DNA from: CAVQCX01 sp963775335
Lineage (GTDB): Bacteria; Pseudomonadota; Gammaproteobacteria; Chromatiales; Chromatiaceae
Length of the DNA: 64,000 nt
Direction of reading: 5' to 3'
Assembly: GCA_963775335.1 (NCBI GenBank)
Contig: CAVZIJ010000003.1
Coordinates: forward strand, 2,593,407-2,657,406
A program made the position numbers and the translations under genes. The notes beneath the pieces were generated by a model, which was not told the origin of the DNA, searched no databases, and worked only from the letters and a program-made list of their open reading frames with translations. Positions 52,678-64,000 of this stretch are shown here, in pieces (the stretch's first letter is position 1; every line of letters starts with the position of its first letter).

Positions 52678-53669
52678 GGCTCGGGGTCCGGCACCGGGCG
52701 AAGGCTGATCTCGCCAGCGTGATAGGCCTGGACGCGCCCGCCGACCAACAGCCGCAGGGCCCCGGACGGGTCTATGCCGCAATGCAGGCCGTGGGTCGTC
52801 TGGCTACCCTGATGCAGCGCCACGGCCTGGCCGTAGAACAGGTCGTGGCGCTGCCACTCCTCCAGCCAGGGACCCAGCCCCTCGCTTCCGTAGGCGGCGA
52901 GGGTCTCCACCAGCCGTGCGGCCACTCGCCCCGCCAGCCGGTTGCGGGACAGGCCCGCAGCGCCCGGAACCCGTTCAAGATCGGTCCATGGCTGGTCGAT
53001 CTCCTCACCGCTGTCCGGCGGGAGGCAGGTGTTCACCCCCACCCCGATCACCGTCTGGGTTGGCCCCCCCAGCTCGCCGGTCATCTCGATCAACAGCCCC
53101 GCCAGCTTGCGCCCCTCGTGCAGGACGTCGTTCGGCCATTTCAGACCCAGGTCGCGGGCGCCCAGGTCCTGAAGCGCCCGCAGCACCGCCAGGCCGCAGG
53201 CAAGGCTGAGGCCGCTGAGCTGGGCGGGCGCCATGGCAAAACGCCAGAGCACCGAGAGATAGAGGTTGGTGCCGTACGGGGAGACCCAGGGCCGACCGCG
53301 GCGCCCTCTCCCGGCGGTCTGCTGCTCGGCGACGCAGAGCGAGCCCGAGGCGCCGCCGGCGGCGGCGACCCGCAGCAGCTCGGAGCTGGTGGAGTCCACG
53401 CGCTCCAGGACGTAGAGCGCCGGAATGCGCGTGCGGGCCTCCGGTGTGACCGCTTCGAGGATGCGCAGGCTGTCCAGCAGGTCCAGCGGGCCCCCGAGCC
53501 TGTAGCCTTTGCCGGGCACCGCCTCGATGCGCAGGCCAAGGTCCTCGCCCAGGGCCCGAACGCTCTTCCAGACCGCGGCGCGGCTCAACCCCAGCGAGCG
53601 AGCCAGGGCTTGGCCGGAGTGGCAGCGGCCGTCGGCGAGCTGTCGGACGAGATGCTGACGGGTGTCCAT
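52674..53669 (-). CDS. birA: Bifunctional biotin ligase/biotin operon repressor
   Basis: BirA attaches biotin to carrier proteins and, with biotinyl-AMP bound, represses biotin genes. From ATG 53669 the product is 331 residues. The N-terminal winged helix (about 1-60) reads LADGRCHSGQALARSLGLSRAAVWKSVRAL, so the repressor half is present. The ligase has TAGRGRRGRPWVSP (GRGRRG at 120-125), LGLKWPNDVLHEGRKLAGLLIEM and IGVGVNTCLP. It heads the birA-coaX-SPOR string, with four-base overlaps. Confidence 0.95.
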   Translation of the reverse strand: MDTRQHLVRQLADGRCHSGQALARSLGLSRAAVWKSVRALGEDLGLRIEAVPGKGYRLGGPLDLLDSLRILEAVTPEARTRIPALYVLERVDSTSSELLRVAAAGGASGSLCVAEQQTAGRGRRGRPWVSPYGTNLYLSVLWRFAMAPAQLSGLSLACGLAVLRALQDLGARDLGLKWPNDVLHEGRKLAGLLIEMTGELGGPTQTVIGVGVNTCLPPDSGEEIDQPWTDLERVPGAAGLSRNRLAGRVAARLVETLAAYGSEGLGPWLEEWQRHDLFYGQAVALHQGSQTTHGLHCGIDPSGALRLLVGGRVQAYHAGEISLRPVPDPEP

Positions 53670-53699
53670 GGGTCGCCGGGCGGCCAAGGTCGCTCGGCA

Positions 53700-55535
53700 T
53701 CAGTCCTCGCGGTGCAGCCAGGCCTTGCGGCGGGCCAGCCGCTCGGCGCCGGGATGCGGCTCCAGCCAGAGCTCGCAGGTGTCGGCGGGCGGAAAATCGG
53801 GGCACAGGTTGAAGATCATCAGCTCGTCGCGCCGGAACACGTGCGCCGGGACCGTTTCTCCCCGCGGAAGACGAGCGACCAACGCTTCCAGGTTGTCGGC
53901 GCCGGCGCGCAGGCCGTCGACCGCCAGGATCCGGTCGCCGGCGGAGAGCCCCGCCTCCTGCGCCGGACTGCCGTCCGGAACGACCGTGATCTCGGCGAAA
54001 TTGCCGACCGTCTTGTAGCGCGCGCCCAGGCTGAGCCGAAGCGGGATCTCGGCGGCGCCGTTGGCGCGCAGCCCGCCGAAATCCTGGGGGCCGCGCGCGG
54101 GACGCAGACGCAGCCCGACGCCCACTTCGGCCAGCAGAGATTCCAGGGGCGGATCTTCGGTGCCGTGCACGTATCGGGAGAAGAAGACCTTCATGTCGAG
54201 CCCCGAGACCTCGTCGACCAACCGCTCCACGCCATCCTCGAGCACGCCGATCCCCGGGGCACCGTGGCGCTGCCACAGGGTGCGCATCACATCGTCCAGG
54301 CTGCGCGCGCCCCCGGTGTCCACCCGGATGCTCAGGTCCAGGGCCAGCGCCACCAGCGCACCTTTGGCGTAATAGCTGACAATCGCGTTGCTGGCGTTCT
54401 CGTCCTGCTTGTAGAACTTGCTCCAGGCGTCGAAGCTCGACTCCGCCACGGACTGCTTGAGCCGACCGGTGCCGCGCATCACCCGCGTGACGGTCTCGGC
54501 CAGGGACTCGAGATAGCTCTCGGGCTGGATGCAGCCGCAGCGCACCAGCGCCAGGTCGTCGTAATAGGACGTGAAGCCCTCGAAGACCCAAAGCAGCTGG
54601 GTATGCACCTCTTTGGTCAGATCGTAGGGGACGAATCGCGCAGGGACGATGCGCTTGACGTTCCACAGATGAAAGTACTCGTGGCTACACAGGCCGAGAA
54701 AGCGCCGGTAGCCCGCGCCGGGCTCGCCCTCGCCTGGACACGGCAGGTCGTCCCTCTTGCAGATCAGGCTGCTGGAGTCGCGGTGCTCCAGGCCTCCATA
54801 GCCGTCACCGACGGCCGAAACCTGAAAGAGATACTGCTGGGCGGGAAGATCCCCGCCGAACAGTGCCACATGCTCGGTGCATATCGAGGCCAGATCCCGG
54901 GCGAGCCGCTGCGAGTCCGCGCGGTGGCGTCCGGTGATGGCGATCCGGTGGGGGACGCGGGTCGCCTCGAAGTCGACCAGGGCAAAGGTGCCCATCTCTA
55001 CCGGATGGTCGATCAGGGTATCGTAGCTGTCCGCCCGGTAGGTCCCGAATCCGAGCTCCGGGGCAGCGAGGCGCGGCAGGGTCGTGGCAAGCCGCCAGCC
55101 GAGGTAAGCGTCCCCCTCGGGCGGGCGAATGTCGACCGCGCAAGGCTCGTGCTCCTGTCCCTTCACGGCGAGGAAAACGCTGGTCCCGTTGAAGTAGGCG
55201 CGGGTGGTATCGAGGTGCGCCGCCCGCACCGACAGATCCCAGCCGTAGACCAGGTAGTCGACCTCGAGGGGCCCCGAGCAAGGCGTGCAGCGCCAAGTCT
55301 GCTTGTCCAGCTTTGTAACCGCCACCGGGTCGGTCTCGCAGCACGCGGTCAGGGTGACGATGTTGCGGGCGAAATCCCGAATCATGTAGCTGCCCGGGAT
55401 CCAGGCCGGCAGCCACAGGACCTGTCCGTCCCGAGCGGGTCGCCCTACCCGCAGACTGACCTCGAAGAGGTGGGCCTCGAGCGACATCGGCCGGATACGA
55501 TACGAAATCGGACAGCTATCCGGCATCGTCGACAT
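53700..55535 (-). CDS. M61-family metallopeptidase (glycyl aminopeptidase-like) with PDZ domain
   Basis: From ATG 55535 the product is 611 residues without a clear signal peptide. The N-terminal beta domain has WLPAWIPGSYMIRDFARNI, a typical M61 opening. The zinc site is HEYFH at 285-289 with the downstream glutamate in WVFEGFTSYYDDL. A PDZ domain occupies about 500-600 (EITVVPDGSPAQEAGLSAGDRILAVDG). Its start lies one base after the stop of the membrane gene upstream. M61 enzymes cleave N-terminal Gly/Ala in vitro; cellular role here unknown. Confidence 0.92.
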   Translation of the reverse strand: MSTMPDSCPISYRIRPMSLEAHLFEVSLRVGRPARDGQVLWLPAWIPGSYMIRDFARNIVTLTACCETDPVAVTKLDKQTWRCTPCSGPLEVDYLVYGWDLSVRAAHLDTTRAYFNGTSVFLAVKGQEHEPCAVDIRPPEGDAYLGWRLATTLPRLAAPELGFGTYRADSYDTLIDHPVEMGTFALVDFEATRVPHRIAITGRHRADSQRLARDLASICTEHVALFGGDLPAQQYLFQVSAVGDGYGGLEHRDSSSLICKRDDLPCPGEGEPGAGYRRFLGLCSHEYFHLWNVKRIVPARFVPYDLTKEVHTQLLWVFEGFTSYYDDLALVRCGCIQPESYLESLAETVTRVMRGTGRLKQSVAESSFDAWSKFYKQDENASNAIVSYYAKGALVALALDLSIRVDTGGARSLDDVMRTLWQRHGAPGIGVLEDGVERLVDEVSGLDMKVFFSRYVHGTEDPPLESLLAEVGVGLRLRPARGPQDFGGLRANGAAEIPLRLSLGARYKTVGNFAEITVVPDGSPAQEAGLSAGDRILAVDGLRAGADNLEALVARLPRGETVPAHVFRRDELMIFNLCPDFPPADTCELWLEPHPGAERLARRKAWLHRED

Positions 55536-55536
55536 C

Positions 55537-56184
55537 TCACTCCCAGGAAGCCAGGGAAGCGGTTGCCTGTTCATTGCCGGGCCTGACCACCAGGCCCGAT
55601 CTGGTCACGGTGACATGGTACAGGGCCCCGTCGGCAAGGGGCACATAGGCGGCCGAGCCATAGTAGGCGTCGACACCCGGAACGCGCCCCGATCGGGCCA
55701 GGCCCCAGATATCTATGCCGCGGCCCCGCTCGAGCGAATAGACCGTGCGGGGCATTCGCCGCTCTTCGTCCACCCTGGCGTAGCGACCGCTCAGGCGCTC
55801 CAGACGGACCAGCGGCGACTGGCCCAGCAACGAGAACAACGGCGTCCATTTGATGAACCGGGCGTCGATCTGCCACTGCTCACCCTCCACCCGGTAGCTC
55901 TGGGGCTCCCCACCCACCGGCAAGACCCGGACGGAGAATACCCGGTCCCCGGTCCGGGCCACGCTGACGTCGGCCAGCGGCTCCTCCAGGGTCAGGCGAT
56001 GGTAGCTCCAGAGATTCAGCGAGACGCTGAGGGCCAGGGCACCGAGCAGCAGGGCCGATAGCCCCGTCGCGGTGCCGACGAGCAGGCCGCCGATCCGACC
56101 GGCCCGCAGCCGGCGAGCCGCCGTCCAGAAGGCGAGCAGGCCGGCCAGCAGGAGCCCGACGCTCAGAACCGGAAACAGCATCAT
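55537..56184 (-). CDS. Conserved membrane protein of unknown function
   Basis: The 215-residue protein has two N-terminal membrane helices (about 2-24 and 32-60), then a soluble beta-rich part with HRLTLEEPLADVSVART, RVLPVGGEPQSYRVEGEQWQIDARFIKW and PRTVYSLERGRGIDIWGLAR. It ends near the M61 gene with one base between, so they are probably one transcript. No motif reveals a function. Confidence 0.72.
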   Translation of the reverse strand: MMLFPVLSVGLLLAGLLAFWTAARRLRAGRIGGLLVGTATGLSALLLGALALSVSLNLWSYHRLTLEEPLADVSVARTGDRVFSVRVLPVGGEPQSYRVEGEQWQIDARFIKWTPLFSLLGQSPLVRLERLSGRYARVDEERRMPRTVYSLERGRGIDIWGLARSGRVPGVDAYYGSAAYVPLADGALYHVTVTRSGLVVRPGNEQATASLASWE

Positions 56185-56192
56185 GCACCCCG

Positions 56193-56651
56193 TCAGGAGC
56201 TCAGCCGTCGAGCCGCTGCCCGGTGCTTTGCGCGGATGAATCCGCTGTGGGGCACGTACAAGAGGTCAGCGATTCGGCGCACAAGGTACTCCTCGTACTT
56301 GTCGATCCGGCCGTCGGCATAGGCCAGGTCCCAGAGCAGCTCCACAAGCTGCTCGCGCTCCGCGGCATCCAGGTGATCGGTCAGTCGCCGCGTGAACTCG
56401 TGCAGAGAGACCGCGCGATCGGCCTCGGCCTCGGCGAGAAGGATCAGGTCCTCGGCTTCCTGACGGTCCAAGCCATAGGTGTCCTCGATCAGCGTCACGA
56501 TCCGGTCGCGCTCCTCGGGCGCTTCCGTGAAATCCGCCCTCATCGTCTCGACCATGAGCACTGCCGCCGACAGCCGCAAGGCCCGCTCCACCGAGCCCGT
56601 ATCCCGGGCGGAGCGGCGGCTGTCAAGATAGTTGAGGAGTCTCTGAATCAT
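56193..56651 (-). CDS. TerB-family (tellurite resistance TerB-like) protein
   Basis: From ATG 56651 the 152-residue, all-helical, acidic protein matches the TerB domain: LRLSAAVLMVETMRADFTEAPEERDRIVTLI, LHEFTRRLTDHLDAAEREQLVELLWDLAYADGRIDKYEEYLVRRI. Free-standing TerB-like genes are common and are not evidence for tellurite resistance. It is the first gene of the run TerB-membrane protein-M61. I rejected the longer start at 56798, which enters the rRNA terminator. Confidence 0.88.
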   Translation of the reverse strand: MIQRLLNYLDSRRSARDTGSVERALRLSAAVLMVETMRADFTEAPEERDRIVTLIEDTYGLDRQEAEDLILLAEAEADRAVSLHEFTRRLTDHLDAAEREQLVELLWDLAYADGRIDKYEEYLVRRIADLLYVPHSGFIRAKHRAAARRLSS

Positions 56652-56796
56652 CGCGCACCCGCCATCGGTTCGACCCGGGCAGGCCCGCATCGTTCCGCCC
56701 CGAACGCGATCTCGGCTCTCCTCCGCGTCGTTCCAGGACGGCGACGCCCGCGCGCCGAAGCGCAGATCGAGGCAACGAGATAGGCCCCCGGCGGGC

Positions 56797-56832
56797 AAAA
56801 AAAAAGAAAACCCCGGCGCTTTCGCACCGGGG
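56797..56832 (-). terminator. Rho-independent terminator of the rRNA operon
   Basis: On the minus strand CCCCGGTGC-GAAA-GCGCCGGGG (56811-56832) forms a strong stem with a GAAA loop, followed by a U-run of four then one C then nine (56797-56810). It lies 14 bases past the 5S end. Confidence 0.93.
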
Positions 56833-56845
56833 TCTTTGATTAAAA

Positions 56846-56963
56846 GCCTGGCAGTGACCTACTTTCACATGGGGAGGCCCCACACTATCATCGGCGATGC
56901 ACCGTTTCACGTCTGAGTTCGAGATGGGATCAGGTGGTTCCAGTGCTCTATGGCCGCCAGGCA
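56846..56963 (-). rRNA. rrf: 5S ribosomal RNA
   Basis: The minus strand reads TGCCTGGCGGCCATAGAGC at the 5' end and ends CATGTGAAAGTAGGTCACTGCCAGGC. The central GATCCCATCTCGAACTCAG is the conserved 5S loop region. The first and last ten bases pair as helix I. Ends are set by that pairing. Confidence 0.95.
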
Positions 56964-56975
56964 AACTGGCTCGTG

Positions 56976-57044
56976 AAAAAGGGGTCAGAACCCTTTTCCT
57001 GCCCTCACCTTCAACCAGAAGGAAATGGGCTCTGACCCCTGTTT
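56976..57044. repeat. Palindromic element in the 23S-5S spacer
   Basis: GGGGTCAGAACCC (56981-56993) and GGGCTCTGACCCC (57027-57039) are inverted copies, 12 of 13 bases, each bounded outside by A-rich or T-rich ends. The loop has about 33 bases. The GGGGTCAGA motif is like the conserved end of REP units mobilised by Y1-type (RAYT) transposases; that relation is from memory of the motif and not checked. Confidence 0.65.
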
Positions 57045-57120
57045 TCGCAAAATCGGTTCATCGCATTCGGCATGGGTCCGTATTCGCATCGGCCACACCC
57101 AGAACTTTTGGGTGTTATAT

Positions 57121-60008
<2,888 letters not shown>

Positions 60009-60116
60009 ATATAACCCCAAAACCTCTGGAGCTAGTATGGCCGCTGCGAGTACAACATACCCATACTATCCAAGCTTGAGAATCTTGGATATCGCCTATT
60101 TGCGATGAACCGAATT

Positions 60117-60128
60117 GTTAAAGAACAA
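60117..60128 (-). promoter_or_regulatory. boxA-like antitermination site in the 16S-23S spacer
   Basis: The minus strand reads TGTTCTTTAACAATT, almost the same as the boxA of the leader at 62363. It lies between tRNA-Ala and 23S as in E. coli rrn operons, where it recruits NusB-S10 to stop premature termination. Confidence 0.8.
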
Positions 60129-60201
60129 GCGCTTCACAGTACAATGCAAAGCGTCCAGCAGTCGTTCTACAAACTGCTCGACGCTTGACACTGACGCTCG
60201 G

Positions 60202-60277
60202 TGGTGGAGCCAGGGAGGATCGAACTCCCGACCTCCTGCGTGCAAGGCAGGCGCTCTCCCAGCTGAGCTATGGCCCC
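60202..60277 (-). tRNA. tRNA-Ala(TGC)
   Basis: The gene reads GGGGCCATAGCTCAGCTGGG at its start, the anticodon loop is CCTTGCACG (anticodon TGC), the T-loop GAGTTCGATCCTC, and the end TGGCTCCACCA. The acceptor stem GGGGCCA pairs with TGGCTCC. It lies second after tRNA-Ile in the 16S-23S spacer, the common order. Confidence 0.96.
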
Positions 60278-60383
60278 CGTGACTGAGCCGCCTTCCTACG
60301 CCGCTGTAGCCACGCCCGGGCTTTCATCCCTGAAAGTCGTTCGCCGAGCGTCCTTTGTCCACTGGACAAAGGCTTTCGGCTCA

Positions 60384-60404
60384 CCCCAGCTGAGCTATGG
60401 CCCC
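60384..60404 (-). repeat. Detached copy of the tRNA-Ala 5' end
   Basis: The minus-strand sequence GGGGCCATAGCTCAGCTGGG appears twice: in the tRNA (60258-60277) and here, identical over 20 bases, then diverging into GTGAGCCGAAAGCC. The 106 bases between hold the hairpins 60352-60372 (CCTTTGTCCA arms) and 60321-60336 (CTTTCA/TGAAAG) and end with GGCTCA, complementary to the TGAGCC at the start. Confidence 0.8.
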
Positions 60405-60414
60405 TTCGGGAAAT

Positions 60415-60491
<77 letters not shown>

Positions 60492-60602
60492 AATGTTCAC
60501 TGCCAATGGTCCTAGCTCTGTCGCTGCTGGAGCGCTACTCAGCCCGGGCCGTGCCGCCGCGCATGTCGCGCCGCGAACGCGCCGCACGCGCTCAACACTT
60601 CT

Positions 60603-60623
60603 GACCAGCCAAGCTACAGACCT
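60603..60623 (-). repeat. Worn copy of the tRNA-Ile 5' end
   Basis: The minus strand here reads AGGTCTGTAGCTTGGCTGGTC. It matches the tRNA-Ile start GGGTCTGTAGCTCAGTTGGTT at about 16 of 21 positions. It lies about 110 bases upstream of the real gene, the same place as the tRNA-Ala copy relative to its gene. The sequence between has GC-rich inverted stretches (GCGCGTTCGCGGCGC). Confidence 0.55.
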
Positions 60624-60694
60624 GCGTCTGCGTCCGCTTGAACAGCCAGGTAACTTGTGTGGGGGCTCCGCCGCGATTTCGAACGGCATCGCTT

Positions 60695-62229
<1,535 letters not shown>

Positions 62230-62362
62230 GAAGTGTTTCGGTTGCTTGGGGCAACCAATCCTTGCTCGACTTTGCTTCTTCAGGGATTCCGAAGATGCTC
62301 GTCGATATCTTTGGCCGTTCTCGACCATCGACGGAGCACCCACACAAATTACCTGACTGAAT

Positions 62363-62373
62363 TGTTAAAGAGC
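62363..62373 (-). promoter_or_regulatory. Leader boxA of the rRNA operon
   Basis: The minus strand reads GCTCTTTAACAATTCAGTCAG and then GGTAATTTGTGTGGG, closely like the E. coli rrn leader boxA and the conserved GTGTGGG that follows. This antitermination site lies about 130 bases upstream of 16S and downstream of the promoters. Confidence 0.85.
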
Positions 62374-62405
62374 GTTCCGAACTTCACGTTCGGCTGAGAA
62401 GCGAG

Positions 62406-62433
62406 ATGTTATCACAACCGCCTCTCTTGTCAA
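62406..62433 (-). promoter_or_regulatory. rRNA promoter, third (nearest 16S)
   Basis: On the minus strand TTGACA is followed after 16 bases by TAACAT. The -35 is a perfect consensus. This is the last of three promoter-like pairs in a row before the leader boxA. Confidence 0.65.
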
Positions 62434-62492
62434 CAACCCAACTCGTCGCCGGGCGTCGCCCCGAGCCATCCACCAGCACTCGGGAGGCGCGC

Positions 62493-62520
62493 AGTATACG
62501 CGCCAAATTCCCGGGGTCAA
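62493..62520 (-). promoter_or_regulatory. rRNA promoter, second
   Basis: On the minus strand TTGACC, 16 bases, then TATACT followed by GCGCGCC, a GC-rich discriminator typical of stringently controlled rRNA promoters. Confidence 0.75.
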
Positions 62521-62598
62521 CACCTTCGTTCGACCCCTCGGAGACGGGTCTGAATTCAGCCTGTCCCCGGCCCTGGAGGCCGCCGGAAAAGCGGCGGA

Positions 62599-62626
62599 TT
62601 ATAGGCGTTTCGGTGCACGGGTCAAC
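62599..62626 (-). promoter_or_regulatory. rRNA promoter, first (farthest from 16S)
   Basis: On the minus strand TTGACC, 16 bases, then TATAAT followed by CCGCCGC. Spacing and GC-rich discriminator match the second promoter. All three have 16-base spacers, the short spacing of rRNA promoters. Confidence 0.78.
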
Positions 62627-62803
62627 AGGCACCCCTCTGGTTCAGGCGCATCTGTGAATTGGAAAGGACTCAGGCGCGCGCCAGCCTGGCAAGCGGGCCA
62701 GACGAGCCCCCCGACAGGCTGACCCGGCGCGTGCGTCGTGCCCAGGCGGTGCGGGCAATCTTTGGCTGTGAGACGGCCCGGAAACCGGCCACTGGCGAGG
62801 CAC

Positions 62804-64000
62804 TCAGGACACTCGGATCCGGGAGACGCGCCGCTTGCCCACCTGGACGACGTGGGTCGTTCCGGCACGGATCAGAAGGCTGCGGTCTTCGACCTTGTCA
62901 CCGTCGATCCTGACCCCGCCCTGGGCAATCAGCCGGATCGCCTCGGAGGTACTGGCGACCAGGCCCGCAGCCTTCAGCATGCTGGCAACGGGCAGCGCCC
63001 CGTCTCCCGCGTGGACCTCGACCTCGGGGATGTCCGCCGGAAGGGTGCCTTTCTGAAACCGGGCAACAAAGGCGTCGCGTGCGCCCGCGCCGGCACCGGC
63101 GCCATGGAAGCGGTCCACGACCTCCTCTCCCAGCAGGAACTTGGCGTCTCGCGGATTGGCCCCCCGGCGACCGCTTGGCGGAGTCGACCCAGCTCACCAA
63201 GGGCGCGGAAGGAGAGCAGCTCGAAATAGCGCCACATCAGCTCGTCGGAGATCGACATCAGCTTCCCGAACATCTCGTCGGGCGGGTCAGCGATCCCGAT
63301 GTAGTTGCCCAAGCGACTTGGACATCTTCTGCTTGCCGTCAAGCCCCTCCAGGATCGGCATGGTGAGCACGACCTGGGGCTCCTGCCCGTAGGCCTCCTG
63401 GAGCTGGCGTCCGACCAGGAGGTTGAACTTCTGATCGGTCCCACCGAGCTCGATGTCGGCCCGCAGCGCCACGGAGTCGTAGCCCTGGATCAGGGGGTAC
63501 AGGAACTCGTGGATGGCGATCGGTTGACCCGCCCGGTGGCGCTTGCTGAAGTCGTCGCGCTCGAGCATCCTGGCGACGGTGTGCTTCGCCGCCAGGGCGA
63601 CGAGGTCGGCGGCATTCATCTCGCCCATCCAGGACGAATTGAACACGACGGTCGTGCGCTCCGGATCCAGAATCTTGAAGATCTGGTGCTCGTAGGTCTG
63701 GGCGTTGGCGAGCACCTGCTTCGCGGGACAGCGGGGGCCGCGTCACGCTCTTGCCCGTCGGGTCACCGATCATGCCGGTGAAGTCCCCGATCAGGAAGTA
63801 CACCTCGTGCCCGAGTTCCTGGAACTGGCGCAATTTGTTGATCAGGACGGTATGACCAAGGTGAAGGTCCGGCGCAGTCGGATCGAAGCCGGCCTTGACC
63901 CTCAACGGCCGATCCTTGTCGAGCTTTTTCGAAGGTCATCTTCGAGCAGGATCTCTTCCACGCCCCGTCGGATGACCTCCAGGGCAGTGTCCGTCGACGT
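62804..64000 (-). CDS. tyrS: Tyrosyl-tRNA synthetase, four frame breaks, start beyond window
   Basis: The parts in order read ALEVIRRGVEEILLEDDL, RVKAGFDPTAPDLHLGH (HIGH motif), ELGHEVYFLIGDFTGMIGDP, VFNSSWMGEMNAADLV, DGKQKMSKSLG (KMSKS), and the C-terminal S4 domain LIAQGGVRIDGDKVEDRSLLI. Together they cover a complete TyrS except for the first few codons. The frame changes near 63925-63929 (T5 run, one base short), 63720 (one extra), 63308-63310 (one extra) and 63160-63165 (C6 run, one short). All catalytic motifs are intact, which favours sequence error over decay. tyrS upstream of an rRNA operon is a familiar order. Confidence 0.85.

Noticed and set aside
52719..55586. 955-codon open frame on the plus strand
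   Set aside because: Antisense to birA and the M61 peptidase; composition is Gly/Arg/His-rich with no family match.

Overview
The window is GC-rich bacterial chromosome from a gammaproteobacterium. The basis is gene order: holA-lptE-leuS, the rpoN-hpf-ptsN block next to lptCAB/kdsCD, the mla cluster, argS beside a SPOR/FtsN-like gene, and birA-coaX-SPOR-tRNA-Thr close to tyrS and an rRNA operon. HPr kinase, RapZ, a mannose-type EIIA, HPr and Enzyme I in one block fit the Chromatiales/Ectothiorhodospiraceae-like or Xanthomonas-like gammas better than the enterics. No species can be named from sequence reading alone.

Layout. 1-20,110 is a core block: replication and tRNA charging (holA, leuS), LPS export (lptE, lptB, lptA, lptC), Kdo synthesis (kdsC, kdsD), magnesium uptake (mgtE), a regulatory PTS with HPr kinase, ribosome hibernation (hpf), sigma-54, and an Mla-type ABC lipid transporter (mlaF, mlaE, mlaD and a STAS mlaB, but no mlaC). 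20,324-22,716 holds argS and an FtsN-like SPOR gene. 22,943-28,218 is a seven-gene, almost gapless operon: a GAF-SpoIIE phosphatase, an anti-sigma-type kinase and a STAS protein run straight into an MCE/ABC lipid transporter. This is the most interesting candidate system in the window. 28,488-41,778 is accessory: a fused MFS/spermidine-synthase protein, a nitrilase, a marR-emrA-emrB efflux operon, a DedA-PAP2-LssY lipid phosphatase, the remains of a pit/DUF47 phosphate locus, a beta-CASP nuclease and a PaaK-like ligase. 41,819-45,912 has a histidine kinase/HD-GYP pair and a zinc protease.

45,912-50,670 is disturbed ground: a small inverted-repeat element, REP-like palindromes, direct repeats and an IS4-family element that splits a membrane-protein gene. 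50,671-56,651 returns to core genes. 56,797-62,630 is a complete rRNA operon on the minus strand (promoters, 16S, tRNA-Ile, tRNA-Ala, 23S, 5S, terminator), and tyrS runs off the right edge.

All three tRNA genes are preceded by a detached second copy of their own 5' end. Between the two copies of the tRNA-Thr and tRNA-Ala ends lie similar hairpins; this is the second unexplained pattern. Several genes that should be intact (lptA, an mlaE-type permease, the LssY domain, tyrS four times) carry single-base frame breaks, some of them in homopolymers. Residual sequencing error is therefore a real possibility and should be excluded before any of them is called a pseudogene.
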